Shown: positions 23,858 to 33,510, counted from the first letter of the stretch. The stretch is 64,000 nt of DNA from Oscillospiraceae bacterium (GCA_022846075.1 AP025582.1:3162001-3226000), one strand, 5' to 3'. The notes: generated by a model not told the origin, from the letters alone. Translations and numbers: made by a program.

Positions 23858-24274
23858 ATGAACATCGCGCTTTTGAGCCACGACAGGAAAAAGGAATTGA
23901 TGGTCCAGTTCTGCATCGCCTATTCCGGCATCCTGTCCAAGCACCATATTTGCGCCACCAATACCACCGGGCGGCTGGTGAGCGAGGCCACCGGGCTGCC
24001 GGTGACCCTCTACCTCTCCCATGAGCACGGCGGCAGCCAGCAGATCGGGGCCAGGATCGCCTACAACGAGATCGACATGGTCCTCTTCTTCACCGATCCC
24101 CAGTCCCACGAGCTGGATCAAGACCTGGACTATATCACCCGGCTGTGCGACCAGTACAACATCCCCATGGCCACCAACGTGGCCACGGCCGAGATGCTCA
24201 TCCTAGGTCTGGCCCGGGGCGACCTGGATTGGCGCGACATCATCAAGCCGGGAGCGGCACCCTTTCCCACTTGA
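23858..24274 (+). CDS. mgsA: Methylglyoxal synthase
   Basis: At 138 residues it is a full-length MgsA, converting dihydroxyacetone phosphate to methylglyoxal and phosphate, a glycolytic overflow bypass. Family signatures are present: ALLSHDRKK, ATNTTGRLV, GSQQIGARI, FFTDPQSH and NIPMATNVATAEMLI. The catalytic Asp corresponds to that in FFTDP or GDLDWRD; I did not assign it rigorously. It lies downstream of minD, separated by repeats. Its stop overlaps the promoter of the hisS leader. Confidence 0.95.
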   Translation: MNIALLSHDRKKELMVQFCIAYSGILSKHHICATNTTGRLVSEATGLPVTLYLSHEHGGSQQIGARIAYNEIDMVLFFTDPQSHELDQDLDYITRLCDQYNIPMATNVATAEMLILGLARGDLDWRDIIKPGAAPFPT

Positions 24275-24299
24275 CAGGCCCCGGTTTTTGGGATAAGAT
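24271..24299 (+). promoter_or_regulatory. hisS leader promoter
   Basis: TTGACA (24271-24276), 17-bp spacer, TAAGAT (24294-24299). The -35 box overlaps the mgsA stop codon. Confidence 0.8.
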
Positions 24300-24304
24300 T
24301 GCCT

Positions 24305-24575
24305 CAGTTTGACCGCGCAGAGCGGGCATGAGTAGCCGACACACCGCCGGACAGAGAAAGACCCCTGGGGCTGGAAGGGTCTGCGGCAAGGCGTCGGGGA
24401 AAGACGGCCCGGGAGCGGGGGCGGAGACGCCCACGGCCCGCCTCCCCGTAACAGGAGGCCAAAGGGCGGCGCTGGAAGGTCTTCCAGCGCCCGCTGAACA
24501 TGGGTGGCACCACGAAGGCAGGAGCTTTCGTCCCGTGACTGGGATGGAATCTCCCGCCTTTTTTGCGATTTACAA
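24305..24575 (+). promoter_or_regulatory. T-box leader of hisS
   Basis: The conserved T-box TGGGTGGCACCACG is at 24501-24514. Stem I landmarks lie upstream (GAGTAGCC; ACAGAGAAAG). The terminator is formed by GGCAGGAG (24517-24524) with CTCCCGCC (24551-24558), followed by TTTTTT. Uncharged tRNA binding would favour the antiterminator and so hisS expression. Histidine specificity is inferred from the downstream gene; I could not place the specifier codon with confidence. Confidence 0.9.
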
Positions 24576-24594
24576 CAGGAAGGAAGCGACGAGA

Positions 24595-25950
24595 ATGGAA
24601 CACGTGAAAGCACGGACCCTGTCCGGGTTCATGGAGCTGCTGCCCGCGCAGCAGAGTCAGTTCGAGCGGGTGCGGGAGGTGCTGGCCGGGACCTATGAGC
24701 TGTACGGCTTCACCCCCCTGGACACCCCCATTATCGAGGCCAGCGAGGTCCTGCTGGCCAAGGCCGGCGGGGAGACCGAGAAGCAGATCTACCGCTTTAC
24801 CAAGGGGGACAGCGACCTGGCCCTGCGGTTCGATCTGACGGTGCCCCTGGCCAAATATGTGGCCCTTCACCACAACGAGCTCTCCTTCCCCTTCCGGCGG
24901 TACCAAATCGGCAAGGTCTACCGGGGGGAGCGGGCCCAGCGGGGCCGGTTCCGGGAGTTCTACCAGGCCGACATCGACGTGATTGGGGACGGGAGCCTGG
25001 ACATCATCAACGAGGCGGAGATCCCCGCTATCATCTACAAGACCTTTACCGGCCTTGGGCTGGAGCGGTTCCGCATCCGCATCAACAACCGGAAGATCCT
25101 GAACGGACTGTTTGCCATCCTGGGCCTCACCCAGCAGGCCGGGGACGTGATGCGGACCATCGACAAGCTGGAGAAGATCGGCCAGGAGAAGGTGAAGGCC
25201 ATCCTGGTGGAGGACTTCGCCGTCCCCGGCGAGGCGGCGGACAAGCTGCTGGCCGTGCTCCAGTCCGCCGATCCCCTGGCGGCCCTGGAGGAGTTCCGAG
25301 GCCGGGACGAGGGCTTCGACCGGGGTGTGGAGGAGCTGACCACGGTGGTGCGCTATCTGGGGGCCTTCGGGGTGCCCGGCGACCACTTCGCCGTGGACCT
25401 GACCATCGCCCGGGGGCTGGACTACTACACCGGCACGGTGTACGAGACGGTGCTGCTGGACCACCCGGAGGTGGGCTCGGTGTGTTCCGGGGGCCGGTAT
25501 GATAACTTAGCGGAATATTATACCGACAAACAACTGCCCGGAGTGGGGATTTCCATCGGTCTGACCCGGCTGTTCTATGTTTTGCAGGAGCAGGGGATGC
25601 TGAATCCCGACCTGCCCACCGCCCCCGCCGACGTGCTGGTGCTGCCCATGACGGAGGACCTCTCCCCCGCCATTGCCTTCGCCACCGCCTGCCGGGCGGG
25701 AGGGGTGCGGGCCCAGCTGTACACCGAGCCCAAGAAGTTCAAGGCCAAGATGAACTACGCCGACAAGATCGCCGTGCCCTTTGTGGCCTTCCTGGGGGAG
25801 GACGAGGTGGCCAACGGCGTGGCGTCGCTGAAGGATATGAGGTCCGGAGCGCAGGAGAAGGTGGCCCTGGACCAGGCGCCCGGGTGGCTGAAGGAGAAAA
25901 TTGCCGCCCTGGGGGCGGGGACGCCCATTCGGGAAACCGGCCGGGAGTAA
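24595..25950 (+). CDS. hisS: Histidyl-tRNA synthetase
   Basis: The 451-residue class II enzyme has motif 1/2 regions (LRFDLTVPLAKYVA; YRGERAQRGRFREFYQADIDVIG), the histidine-binding GLDYYTGTVYE, and C-terminal motif 3 (PGVGISIGLTRLF) with an anticodon-binding domain. The start codon follows AGGAAGCGACGAGA; MEHVKARTLSGFMELLP begins the family alignment. It is a T-box-regulated single gene; the R5 palindrome (about 25963-25989) follows the stop. Confidence 0.96.
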   Translation: MEHVKARTLSGFMELLPAQQSQFERVREVLAGTYELYGFTPLDTPIIEASEVLLAKAGGETEKQIYRFTKGDSDLALRFDLTVPLAKYVALHHNELSFPFRRYQIGKVYRGERAQRGRFREFYQADIDVIGDGSLDIINEAEIPAIIYKTFTGLGLERFRIRINNRKILNGLFAILGLTQQAGDVMRTIDKLEKIGQEKVKAILVEDFAVPGEAADKLLAVLQSADPLAALEEFRGRDEGFDRGVEELTTVVRYLGAFGVPGDHFAVDLTIARGLDYYTGTVYETVLLDHPEVGSVCSGGRYDNLAEYYTDKQLPGVGISIGLTRLFYVLQEQGMLNPDLPTAPADVLVLPMTEDLSPAIAFATACRAGGVRAQLYTEPKKFKAKMNYADKIAVPFVAFLGEDEVANGVASLKDMRSGAQEKVALDQAPGWLKEKIAALGAGTPIRETGRE

Positions 25951-26060
25951 GGATGCGCCGGAGGGCCGCCGGGGACAGCGGCCCCTGCGGGGGCGTCCCT
26001 TACAGGGGTTCGCCTTGCGGTGCCGCTGTGGGAAGGCAGCGATAAAAAGGAGGCTGCGTT

Positions 26061-26753
26061 ATGGATAGGGCTGAATTTCAAGCCATTGAGGGCTATATGC
26101 TCCAGCAGATGGCCGACATGGCCCACGACGCCCAGCACGTCTACCGGGTGTTCTATACCGCCCTGGACATCGCGGGGCGGGAGACGGAGGCCCGCCGGGA
26201 CATCGTGGCCGCCGCGGCCCTCCTCCATGACGTGGGGCGGGCGGCCCAGGCCAGGGACCCCGCCCTCTGCCACGCCCAGGTGGGGGCGGAGATGGCCTAC
26301 CGGTTCCTCACCCGTGAGCTGGGCTGGGACGAGGGGCGGGCCGGGCACGTGAGGGCCTGCGTCCTTACCCACCGGTTCCGGTCCGACCGGCCGCCGGAGA
26401 GCCTGGAGGCCAAGATCGTCTTTGACGCCGACAAGCTGGATGTCACCGGGGCCATTGGAGTGGCCCGGACCCTGATGTACGGCGGCCAGGTGGGCCAGGG
26501 GCTCTACCGGCTGGACCAGGACGGAAGGGTCCTGACGGAGGCGGAGACCGCCCCCTCCTTCTTCCGGGAGTACAACTTCAAGCTGCGGGGCATCGCCGGG
26601 GGGCTGTACACCCGGCGGGCCAGGGAGCTGGCCCGGGGGCGGCAGAAGGCTGCCGACGCCTTCTACGACGCCCTGCTGGAGGAAGTCACGGGGTGCCTGG
26701 AGCGGGGACGGCCGGCGCTGGATGGATTGCTGAGAGAAACGGGGGATTTTTGA
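26061..26753 (+). CDS. HD-domain phosphohydrolase
   Basis: The 230-residue protein has HD-superfamily metal ligands: H in MAHDAQHVYRV, the paired HD in AALLHDVGRAAQ, H in CHAQVGAEMA, and D in VFDADKLDV. It resembles the YedJ-type branch of predicted phosphohydrolases or nucleotidases; the substrate is unknown. A strong AAAAAGGAGG site precedes ATG 26061. It is followed after 1 nt by the Mrr gene, so the two are cotranscribed. Confidence 0.85.
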   Translation: MDRAEFQAIEGYMLQQMADMAHDAQHVYRVFYTALDIAGRETEARRDIVAAAALLHDVGRAAQARDPALCHAQVGAEMAYRFLTRELGWDEGRAGHVRACVLTHRFRSDRPPESLEAKIVFDADKLDVTGAIGVARTLMYGGQVGQGLYRLDQDGRVLTEAETAPSFFREYNFKLRGIAGGLYTRRARELARGRQKAADAFYDALLEEVTGCLERGRPALDGLLRETGDF

Positions 26754-26754
26754 C

Positions 26755-27660
26755 ATGGCTGTGCCGAAGTATGACCAGATGTATGAGGACTACCTGCGGG
26801 TGCTGGAGGACGAGCGGGAGCGGTCCAACCCGGAGATCCGGACCGTGATCGCCCAGGTCAGAGCCCTTTCCGAGGAAGATCTGGCGGAGACCTTCACCAG
26901 CGGGGAGCAGGTGTTTCGGAACCGGGTGGCCTGGACCTGTGAGTTTCTCTTGAAGGCCGGGCTCATTCAGCGGGTCCGGCGGGGTGTCTACTCCATCACG
27001 GCGGAGGGGCAAAAAGCCCTTCGGGAACATCAGGGGCACATCGACACGGCTTTGCTGCGGAGGTATCCCTCCTTCCGGGCGTGGGACGCCCCCGCCAAAA
27101 AGGCCGCCCAAAAGGAGAAACCGGAGATCGCCGCCGGGTCCGACGCCACGCCGGAGGAGGCTATTGAAGCCGCCTTCCGGGAGGTGAACGACGCCCTGGC
27201 CGAGCAGCTCATGGCGGAGATCATGGCCCAGGACCCCGCCTTCTTTGAGCGGATGGTGGTGCGGCTCCTCCTCAAAATGGGGTACAGCTCCACCGGGGAC
27301 GGCCACGTCACCGCCTACTCCGGCGACGGCGGCATCGACGGGATCATCAGCGAGGACCGGCTCGGGTTGAGCCGGCTCTACCTCCAAGCCAAGCGGTGGG
27401 CCCCCGACCAGACCGTGGGACGGCCCGAGATCCAAAAGTTTTCCGGGGCCCTGCGGGATGTGGGCGGGACCAAGGGGCTGTTCATCACCACGGCCCGCTT
27501 TTCCAAAGAGGCCCAGGAATCCGCCCGGCGGCAGAACATCGTGCTGGTGGACGGAGGACAGCTCACCCGGCTGATGATCGAATATGGGCTGGGGGTATCT
27601 ACCGTGGCCACCTATGAGATCAAGCGGCTGGACAGCGACTTTTTCAACGACGAAGAATGA
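26755..27660 (+). CDS. mrr: Mrr-family restriction endonuclease
   Basis: The 301-residue protein has an N-terminal winged-helix Mrr_N domain (residues about 3-95) and a C-terminal PD-(D/E)xK-like Mrr_cat domain. The catalytic strand is GDGGIDGI...LYLQAKRW, with the Q-x-K variant usual for Mrr (residues about 190-215). Such enzymes cut methylated foreign DNA (type IV). No methyltransferase or specificity gene is adjacent. The N-terminal MAVPKYDQMYEDYLRVLED is typical. It is coupled to the HD gene. Confidence 0.9.
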   Translation: MAVPKYDQMYEDYLRVLEDERERSNPEIRTVIAQVRALSEEDLAETFTSGEQVFRNRVAWTCEFLLKAGLIQRVRRGVYSITAEGQKALREHQGHIDTALLRRYPSFRAWDAPAKKAAQKEKPEIAAGSDATPEEAIEAAFREVNDALAEQLMAEIMAQDPAFFERMVVRLLLKMGYSSTGDGHVTAYSGDGGIDGIISEDRLGLSRLYLQAKRWAPDQTVGRPEIQKFSGALRDVGGTKGLFITTARFSKEAQESARRQNIVLVDGGQLTRLMIEYGLGVSTVATYEIKRLDSDFFNDEE

Positions 27661-27714
27661 AACGCAGATGTGCGAGCCGCAGTGCGCTGAACTCCGGGCG
27701 CTGAAAGGAAATTT

Positions 27715-28743
27715 ATGATAAAAAAACGATTGACCGCGCTGGTTTTGGCCGGCGTTCTGACCCTGACCCCCGCCCTGGCGGCGGACAGCAATTATCGGAT
27801 TATGGAATATTTTCCCTCCACAGCCGAATATCCCGGCTATCCCGACGTGGCGGAGGGCGACTGGTTTTACGAAAACGCGAAGCTGTGCTATGAGGTGGGG
27901 CTGATGACCGGCACCGAGGCGGGGTTCGAGCCGGCGGGGCGGTTTTCCCAGGGGGAGATCGTGGTCATCCTGGCCCGGATGCACGCCCGGCTGAACGGCC
28001 GGGAGCTGCCCCAGCCGGGGCCGGGGGACCCCTGGTATGGCCCGGCGGCGGAGTATCTGACGGCCCAGTTCCAGGCGGGGGCGCTCCCCTCGTCCTATCT
28101 CATCGGCACCTTGGACCAGTTGGCCGTCATGCCGGAGTACGCCGGTTATGGCTGTACCCGGGCCGGTTTCGCCTCCTCCCTGGCCAGCGTGGTGCCCGAC
28201 CAGCTCCTGACCCCCATCAACGCCATCGAGCGGCTGCCGGACACCGACGACGAGGACGCGCTGCGGCTCTACAACGCCGGCATCCTCACCGGCACGGACG
28301 ATTACGGCACCTTTCACGCCGACGGGGCCCTCACCCGGGCGGAGGTGGCCGCCATGCTCTCCCGGGTGGTCCGGCCGGAGCTACGTATGCACTTTGTGCC
28401 CGCCGACTACTCCCCCTTTGCCGCCGCCGGGATGACGCCGGAGACGGAGGTGTTTCCCGGCGTCAGCGCCGGGGCCTTTCTGAACGCCGTCAACGGGGCC
28501 ATCTACAACTACGAGGTGAGCCTGCGGCGGGCCGGGGTGGAGTTCAACTGGCACTACGTGGACGTGGACGAAAAGACCGTGTTGGATGGTGTAAAGGAAC
28601 AAACCTTGTCGAATTTAGGGGTTTCCGCTGAGGCGGGGACCGAGGCTTATCGGGACTTTGACTACCAGGTCTATTACAGCCGGCTCATCGATCTGATGGG
28701 CGGGCCGCTAGGGGCGGAGGAGGCCCCCGGGGCCGGGGCGTAA
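27715..28743 (+). CDS. SLH-domain exported protein
   Basis: The 342-residue protein has a signal peptide ending LTPALAADS. SLH motifs are at about residues 42-95 (YEVGLMTGTEAGFEPAG) and 180-225 (YNAGILTGTDDYGTFHADG). A C-terminal tail of about 110 residues has no recognisable domain and ends in a Gly/Ala/Glu-rich stretch. The second SLH unit is nearly identical to that of the downstream parvulin protein (LPDTD-DALRLYNAGILTGTDDYGTF), indicating recent duplication. AAAGGAAA precedes the ATG. Confidence 0.82.
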   Translation: MIKKRLTALVLAGVLTLTPALAADSNYRIMEYFPSTAEYPGYPDVAEGDWFYENAKLCYEVGLMTGTEAGFEPAGRFSQGEIVVILARMHARLNGRELPQPGPGDPWYGPAAEYLTAQFQAGALPSSYLIGTLDQLAVMPEYAGYGCTRAGFASSLASVVPDQLLTPINAIERLPDTDDEDALRLYNAGILTGTDDYGTFHADGALTRAEVAAMLSRVVRPELRMHFVPADYSPFAAAGMTPETEVFPGVSAGAFLNAVNGAIYNYEVSLRRAGVEFNWHYVDVDEKTVLDGVKEQTLSNLGVSAEAGTEAYRDFDYQVYYSRLIDLMGGPLGAEEAPGAGA

Positions 28744-29511
28744 GGGGTTATTATTCGCTTTTTGCCTTGTAGCGGGTGCGGGTCCCTTTTTGCCTTTCCT
28801 CTTGCTTGTTGAGAGGAGGGCGGGCGGCTGATAGCCGCCCCTACAGGGAAAGTACAAGTTATGATGGGTGGTGCCGCGGGGCCGTCCAAGGGAAGCCCAG
28901 ATTGTGGGCAGTACCGCGTAACCGTTGCGAGGAAAGCCCGGGGTGTAGGCGGTGCCGCGGCACCGTTGTGAGGGGCCGCGTGTTTGTAGGGGCGGATAGT
29001 ATCCGCCCGGGGCTGCCCTTCAATTAAGAATATGGCTGCGGGACCCCCTCTCAGTCCGGCAAAGCCGGACAGCTCCCCCCAAAGGGGGGAGCCCTTGGCA
29101 ATGGCAAGAACATGGCAGCGGCCGAGCGGCGCTAGGGGGACCACAGGTTGACAGACGCACCCGTGCTTGTACCCCTAGCAACGGGTACTAGACCTTCTAC
29201 TGGAAAGGGAAGCTGTGTGCGTCAGCGCACCAGAGACTTTTCTTTTCTAGTCCCGCTTACGAACGCAGTGAGTTAGAGGGACTTGATGCAGGGCCGCGCA
29301 GCGGCATCGTTGGGGGTCTGGGGCCGCAGCGTTGAGAAAATGCGCCGGTGGCGCATTTTTAGCGCAGGCTGGCCGGCTATGCCGGCCAGGTCACCCTTTC
29401 CTGAGACCGAAAAGAAATGTCCCCCAGAAAAGCGCACGTTTGACGTGCTCGCAAGTATGATAAATAGTAATATTTGAGTCAAATAATACGATTTGGAGAT
29501 GGAGAACGATT
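28744..29511. repeat. Long repeat-only spacer: R2-R6-R2 array, R1 unit and R3 copy b
   Basis: Over 768 nt I see no gene. R2 (28821-28845) and R2 (28986-29009) bracket an R6 tandem of three roughly 40-nt units (about 28866-28980; GAGGAAAGCCCGGGG core). An R1 palindrome (about 29048-29095) follows. R3 copy b (about 29105-29440, minus orientation) is interrupted by an extra stretch around 29250-29310. A perfect 15-bp palindrome TATTTGAGTCAAATA (29471-29485) lies just upstream of the next gene and may be an operator. Confidence 0.8.
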
Positions 29512-31122
29512 ATGAAACAGCGAATAATGGCCGCCGCGCTGGCCCTGGCCCTGCTGGTCCCCCCCGCTTTGGCCGCCGAGGGGGACCTCTTCCCCGCCGC
29601 AGGGGAGATGCCCGCCTTTGCCGACGTGTCCCCGGCCGGGCCGGGGGCCGGAGATGCCTGGTACGACTACGAGAGCGTCAAGGTCTGCGTGGAGGCCGGG
29701 CTGATGAAGGGCACCGGGGAAGGCTTCCAGCCCGGCGGCGGCCTCACCATCGCCGAGCTGGCCACGGTCTGCGCCCGCATCCACGAAAAGCAGGGCGGCA
29801 TGGCCCTCCCCGAGCCGACGGTGGGGGAGGACTGGTACCGCCCCGCCATCCGGGTCATGGACGAGCTGGGCATCGACACCGGGGCCGACCCCCTGGCCAG
29901 GGCCACCCGGGACGACTTCGCCCGGATGCTCTCCACCGTCTGCGCCGGGGACACCCTGAAGGCCATCAATTCCATCTCCTCCCTGCCTGACACCGACAGC
30001 GCCGACGCCCTGCGGCTCTACAACGCGGGCATCCTGACCGGGACGGACGACTACGGCACCTTCTCGGGTGCGGGCAGCTTGAGCCGGGCCGAGGCCGCCG
30101 CCATGCTGGCCCGGGTGGTCCGCCCCTCTCTGCGCAGGCAGTTCGTCCCGGCGGAGAGGCCCGCCGGGGGGGAGGACCCGGCCATGCTGATTTTGGGCGT
30201 GAGCGGGGATACCACCCTTCTCACCGTCAACGGCAGGGACGTGCCCGCCAAGGAATACCTCTACTTCCTGGCGGGCGGCGTCACGCGGATCGGCCGGTAC
30301 TTCGGATCGGCGGCCGACATCGACTGGGACGCCACGATGTACGGGATACCCCTGGCCCAGTACCTCAAGGAGGAGGCGCTGGATACGGCGGTGCTCTTCT
30401 CCGTGGTGGAGGCCGAGGCCGACAAGGCGGGGGTGACCCTCACCGCCGAACAGACCGCCGAGCTGGACAGCTACCACGCCTACGCCGTGGAGACCCTGGG
30501 CGGCGAGGAGGCCTACCAGGCCTATCTGACGAGCCAGTGCATCGACGAGGCAGGCCTGCACCACCTCCAGTCCGTGGGCAGGCTGTGCGAAAACCTGGAG
30601 GATCACCTCTTCCCCGCCCCCGACCAGAAGGAGCTGGACGCCTATTTGAAGGAGACCGGCATCCTACGGGCCAAGCACATCCTAGTGAGCGACAAGGCTT
30701 TGGGTGAGGAGATCCTCGCCCAGCTCAAGGCCGCAGGGAACAGCGAAGAGAAATTTGACGAGCTGGCCGAGCTGTACAGCGAGGACGGCCGGGACAGCGC
30801 GGGGCATCTCGCCGCCCCCGACGGCTACGTCTTTAAGCCCGGGGAGATGATAGAGGAATTCGAGGACGGCGCCAAAGCCCTGGCGGTGGGCCAGGTCAGC
30901 GGGCTGGTGGAGAGCGAATTTGGCTACCACATCATCCTGCGCCTCCCCGTCGCCGCCGGCGACGAGCTGTCCATCGATGGCATGAGCGTCCGGGAGGAGT
31001 GGGCCGAGACCCGGATGGACGCCCTGCTCCAGCCCAAACTAGACGCCGCCGTGGTGGAGACCACCGCCCCCTATGACAATTTGGACGTGGAGGCCTTCTG
31101 GCTGCTGATGCTGGGCCTGTAA
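29512..31122 (+). CDS. SLH-domain protein with parvulin-type peptidyl-prolyl isomerase domain
   Basis: The 536-residue exported protein (signal MKQRIMAAALALALLVPPALA) has two SLH motifs (residues about 38-90 and 160-205) and then a SurA/PrsA-like segment. A helical chaperone region (about 225-380) is followed by a parvulin domain (about 385-480): ILRAKHILVSDK, GRDSAGHLAAPDGYVFKPGEMI and SEFGYHIILRL. It probably assists folding of secreted or S-layer proteins while held in the wall. Unlike PrsA it carries SLH anchors and no lipobox. GGAGA precedes ATG 29512. The two parts are clear; substrates are unknown. Confidence 0.87.
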   Translation: MKQRIMAAALALALLVPPALAAEGDLFPAAGEMPAFADVSPAGPGAGDAWYDYESVKVCVEAGLMKGTGEGFQPGGGLTIAELATVCARIHEKQGGMALPEPTVGEDWYRPAIRVMDELGIDTGADPLARATRDDFARMLSTVCAGDTLKAINSISSLPDTDSADALRLYNAGILTGTDDYGTFSGAGSLSRAEAAAMLARVVRPSLRRQFVPAERPAGGEDPAMLILGVSGDTTLLTVNGRDVPAKEYLYFLAGGVTRIGRYFGSAADIDWDATMYGIPLAQYLKEEALDTAVLFSVVEAEADKAGVTLTAEQTAELDSYHAYAVETLGGEEAYQAYLTSQCIDEAGLHHLQSVGRLCENLEDHLFPAPDQKELDAYLKETGILRAKHILVSDKALGEEILAQLKAAGNSEEKFDELAELYSEDGRDSAGHLAAPDGYVFKPGEMIEEFEDGAKALAVGQVSGLVESEFGYHIILRLPVAAGDELSIDGMSVREEWAETRMDALLQPKLDAAVVETTAPYDNLDVEAFWLLMLGL

Positions 31123-31166
31123 GCGGAAAACCGATCTCACTTTTTACGAAATGGAGTGCTGAAACT

Positions 31167-32951
31167 ATGGAATGTCAAACCTTTTACCGCAGCCACACCT
31201 GCGGGGAGCTGCGGATGGCCCAGGCGGGCCAGAGCGTGACCCTGGCCGGGTTTTTGGACAACTTCCGGGAGGTGGGCGCGGGCCTGGGCTTCGCCGTCCT
31301 GCGGGACTTCTACGGCACCACACAGGTGGTGTGCGAGAGCGAGGAGATGGTAAAGACCTTCAAGGGGCTGAACAAGGAATCCACCGTCCAGGTCACCGGC
31401 GTGGTGCGGGAGCGGGACTCCAAGAACCCCAAGCTGCCCACCGGCGACATCGAGGTGGTGCCCAAGGCCGTCGCCGTGCTGGGGCGGTGCCGCCACAACG
31501 AGCTGCCCTTCCAGGTCAACCGCAGCCGGGAGGCCGACGAGGCCGCGCGGCTGAAGTACCGTTATCTGGACCTCCGGAACCCCGAGGTAAAGAAGAACAT
31601 CGTCCTGCGGTCCCAGGTGGTGGCCGCCCTGCGCTCCGCCATGATTGACCACGGCTTTATGGAAATCACCACCCCCATTTTGACCGCCTCCTCCCCCGAG
31701 GGGGCGCGGGACTACCTAGTGCCCTCCCGGAAGCACCCGGGCAAGTTCTACGCCCTGCCCCAGGCCCCCCAGCAGTTCAAGCAGCTTTTGATGGCCTCCG
31801 GGTTTGACAAGTACTTCCAGGTTGCCCCCTGCTTCCGGGACGAGGACGCCCGGGGGGACCGCTCCCCCGGCGAGTTCTACCAGCTCGATATGGAGATGGC
31901 CTTCGCCGGGCAGGAGGACGTGTTCGCCGTGCTGGAGGACGTGCTGCCGCCGGTGTTCGCCAAGTACGGCGCCTATGACGCCGCCTCCTCCGCCCCCTTC
32001 CTGCGCATCCCCTATGCCGAGGCCATGGAGAAATACGGCACCGACAAGCCCGATCTGCGCATCGACCTGACCGTCACCGACGCCACCGGGCTTTTGGCGG
32101 ACTGCGGGTTCGAGCCCTTCGCCGGGAACACGGTGAAGGCCGTGGTGGTGTCCGGCTTCGAGGGCACCCGCAAGCAGATTGACAAGCTGTGCGCCGACGT
32201 GGAGGTCCAGGCCGGGAACAAGGCCTACTGGTTCCGGCTGGACGAAAACGGCGAGCTGGTGGGCGGCATCGCCAAGTTCGTCCAGGAGAAGAAGGAGGCC
32301 GTCATCGCCGCCCTGGGGCTGGAGCCCGGGTGCTTCGTGGGGCTCTCCGCCGGGAAGAAGGGGGCGGCCCAGAAGACCGCCGGGGTGCTGGTGAAGGCGC
32401 TGGGGGCCTTCTGCCCCAACCACTTCAAGAAGGAGCAGTACGCCTTCTGCTGGATTGTGGACTTCCCCATGTACGAGATTGGGGAGGAGAGCGGCGCGCT
32501 GGAGTTCTGCCACAACCCCTTCTCCATGCCCTCCGGCGGGCTGGAGGTGCTGAGGAAGGCGGCCGCGGGGGCCGTGGACCCGCTGGCCATCACCGCCGAC
32601 CAGTATGACCTGGTGTGCAACGGCGTGGAGCTCTCCTCCGGGGCCGTGCGGAACCACGACCCGGAAATCATGGTGGAGGCCTTCCAGCTGGTGGGCCTGG
32701 GCGAGGAGGACGTGAAGGCCAAGTTCCCCGCCATGTACAACGCCTTCACCTACGGTGCGCCCCCCCACGCCGGCATCGCGCCGGGGGTGGACCGGATGGT
32801 GATGCTGCTGGCCGGGGAGGAGAGCATCCGGGAGATTATTCCCTTTCCCATGAACAAGAACGCCCAGGATTTGATGATGGACGCGCCGGGGGTGGTGACT
32901 GAGGCGCAGTTGGAGGAATTGCATATCAAGGTCACTGAGGTGGAGGAGTAA
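31167..32951 (+). CDS. aspS: Aspartyl-tRNA synthetase
   Basis: The 594-residue enzyme is a bacterial-type AspRS: N-terminal OB-fold anticodon-binding domain (residues 10-110), class II motifs (RYLDLRNP; QLDMEMAFAGQ; GIAPGVDRMVMLLAG), and the GAD insertion domain typical of bacterial AspRS. It may be non-discriminating (Asp/Asn) as in many Clostridia; the sequence alone does not decide. No T-box is seen in the 44-nt gap to the parvulin gene. Confidence 0.96.
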   Translation: MECQTFYRSHTCGELRMAQAGQSVTLAGFLDNFREVGAGLGFAVLRDFYGTTQVVCESEEMVKTFKGLNKESTVQVTGVVRERDSKNPKLPTGDIEVVPKAVAVLGRCRHNELPFQVNRSREADEAARLKYRYLDLRNPEVKKNIVLRSQVVAALRSAMIDHGFMEITTPILTASSPEGARDYLVPSRKHPGKFYALPQAPQQFKQLLMASGFDKYFQVAPCFRDEDARGDRSPGEFYQLDMEMAFAGQEDVFAVLEDVLPPVFAKYGAYDAASSAPFLRIPYAEAMEKYGTDKPDLRIDLTVTDATGLLADCGFEPFAGNTVKAVVVSGFEGTRKQIDKLCADVEVQAGNKAYWFRLDENGELVGGIAKFVQEKKEAVIAALGLEPGCFVGLSAGKKGAAQKTAGVLVKALGAFCPNHFKKEQYAFCWIVDFPMYEIGEESGALEFCHNPFSMPSGGLEVLRKAAAGAVDPLAITADQYDLVCNGVELSSGAVRNHDPEIMVEAFQLVGLGEEDVKAKFPAMYNAFTYGAPPHAGIAPGVDRMVMLLAGEESIREIIPFPMNKNAQDLMMDAPGVVTEAQLEELHIKVTEVEE

Positions 32952-33510
32952 GGGAATTTTCCTTGCCATCTTGTTGGGTTTGGATTGCGCACGTCCTGCG
33001 TGCGGGAAGTCCTGGGGGGAGGTCTTTTCTGGAAAAGACCTCCCCCCAGACCCCCCAGAAAAGCACCCGGAGGGGGATTTCGATTTCCCCCTCCGGGACC
33101 ACCCCTTAAAACGACCAAAGGAGGGGCGCCCGCAGGCGCCCCTCCTTTGGAAACCTCCTCGGGATGTTCACAAGAGCGTGGGAGGACCAAGCCGCCGCAC
33201 TTCGTGGCGGCGGCTTGGTTCGGTGGGAGGGCGGGCGGATGATATCCGCCCCTACAGAGTTGGGGAAGTTGGGCGTTTTAGCGGAGGCGTGGGGGTGTGG
33301 GAATGGCGCAAACGTTGTACGTTTTTGTACAACGAACGGGATAATTTTTGCGGAGGCCCTTGGTATTGGCGGGGGTCTGCCCTCGTACCGCCCACGTAGG
33401 GGCGGCTATCAGCCGCCCGAACCCCCTTCCCCGCGGAAAAGGTGAGAGAGAAAAAGGAAAAACGCCCGTCCCCGCCTGTGGGCGGGGGCAGCTTTTATGA
33501 GGAGAGAGCT
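32952..33510. repeat. Spacer with R4 copy c and R2 repeats
   Basis: R4 copy c (about 33000-33256) runs in the minus orientation: GAGGTCTTTTC/GAAAAGACCTC hairpin, GGGGGGTCTGGGG complement, a CCGGAGGGGGA hairpin, an AAAGGAGGGGCG hairpin, GATGTTCACAAGA, a hairpin with loop ACTTCGTG (arms 33187-33198, 33207-33218), then R2 (33232-33255). A GTTGTACGTTTTTGTACAAC hairpin (about 33314-33333), a second R2 (33395-33419) and a GC-rich hairpin with TTTT (about 33467-33497) precede the next gene. No CDS. Confidence 0.8.
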
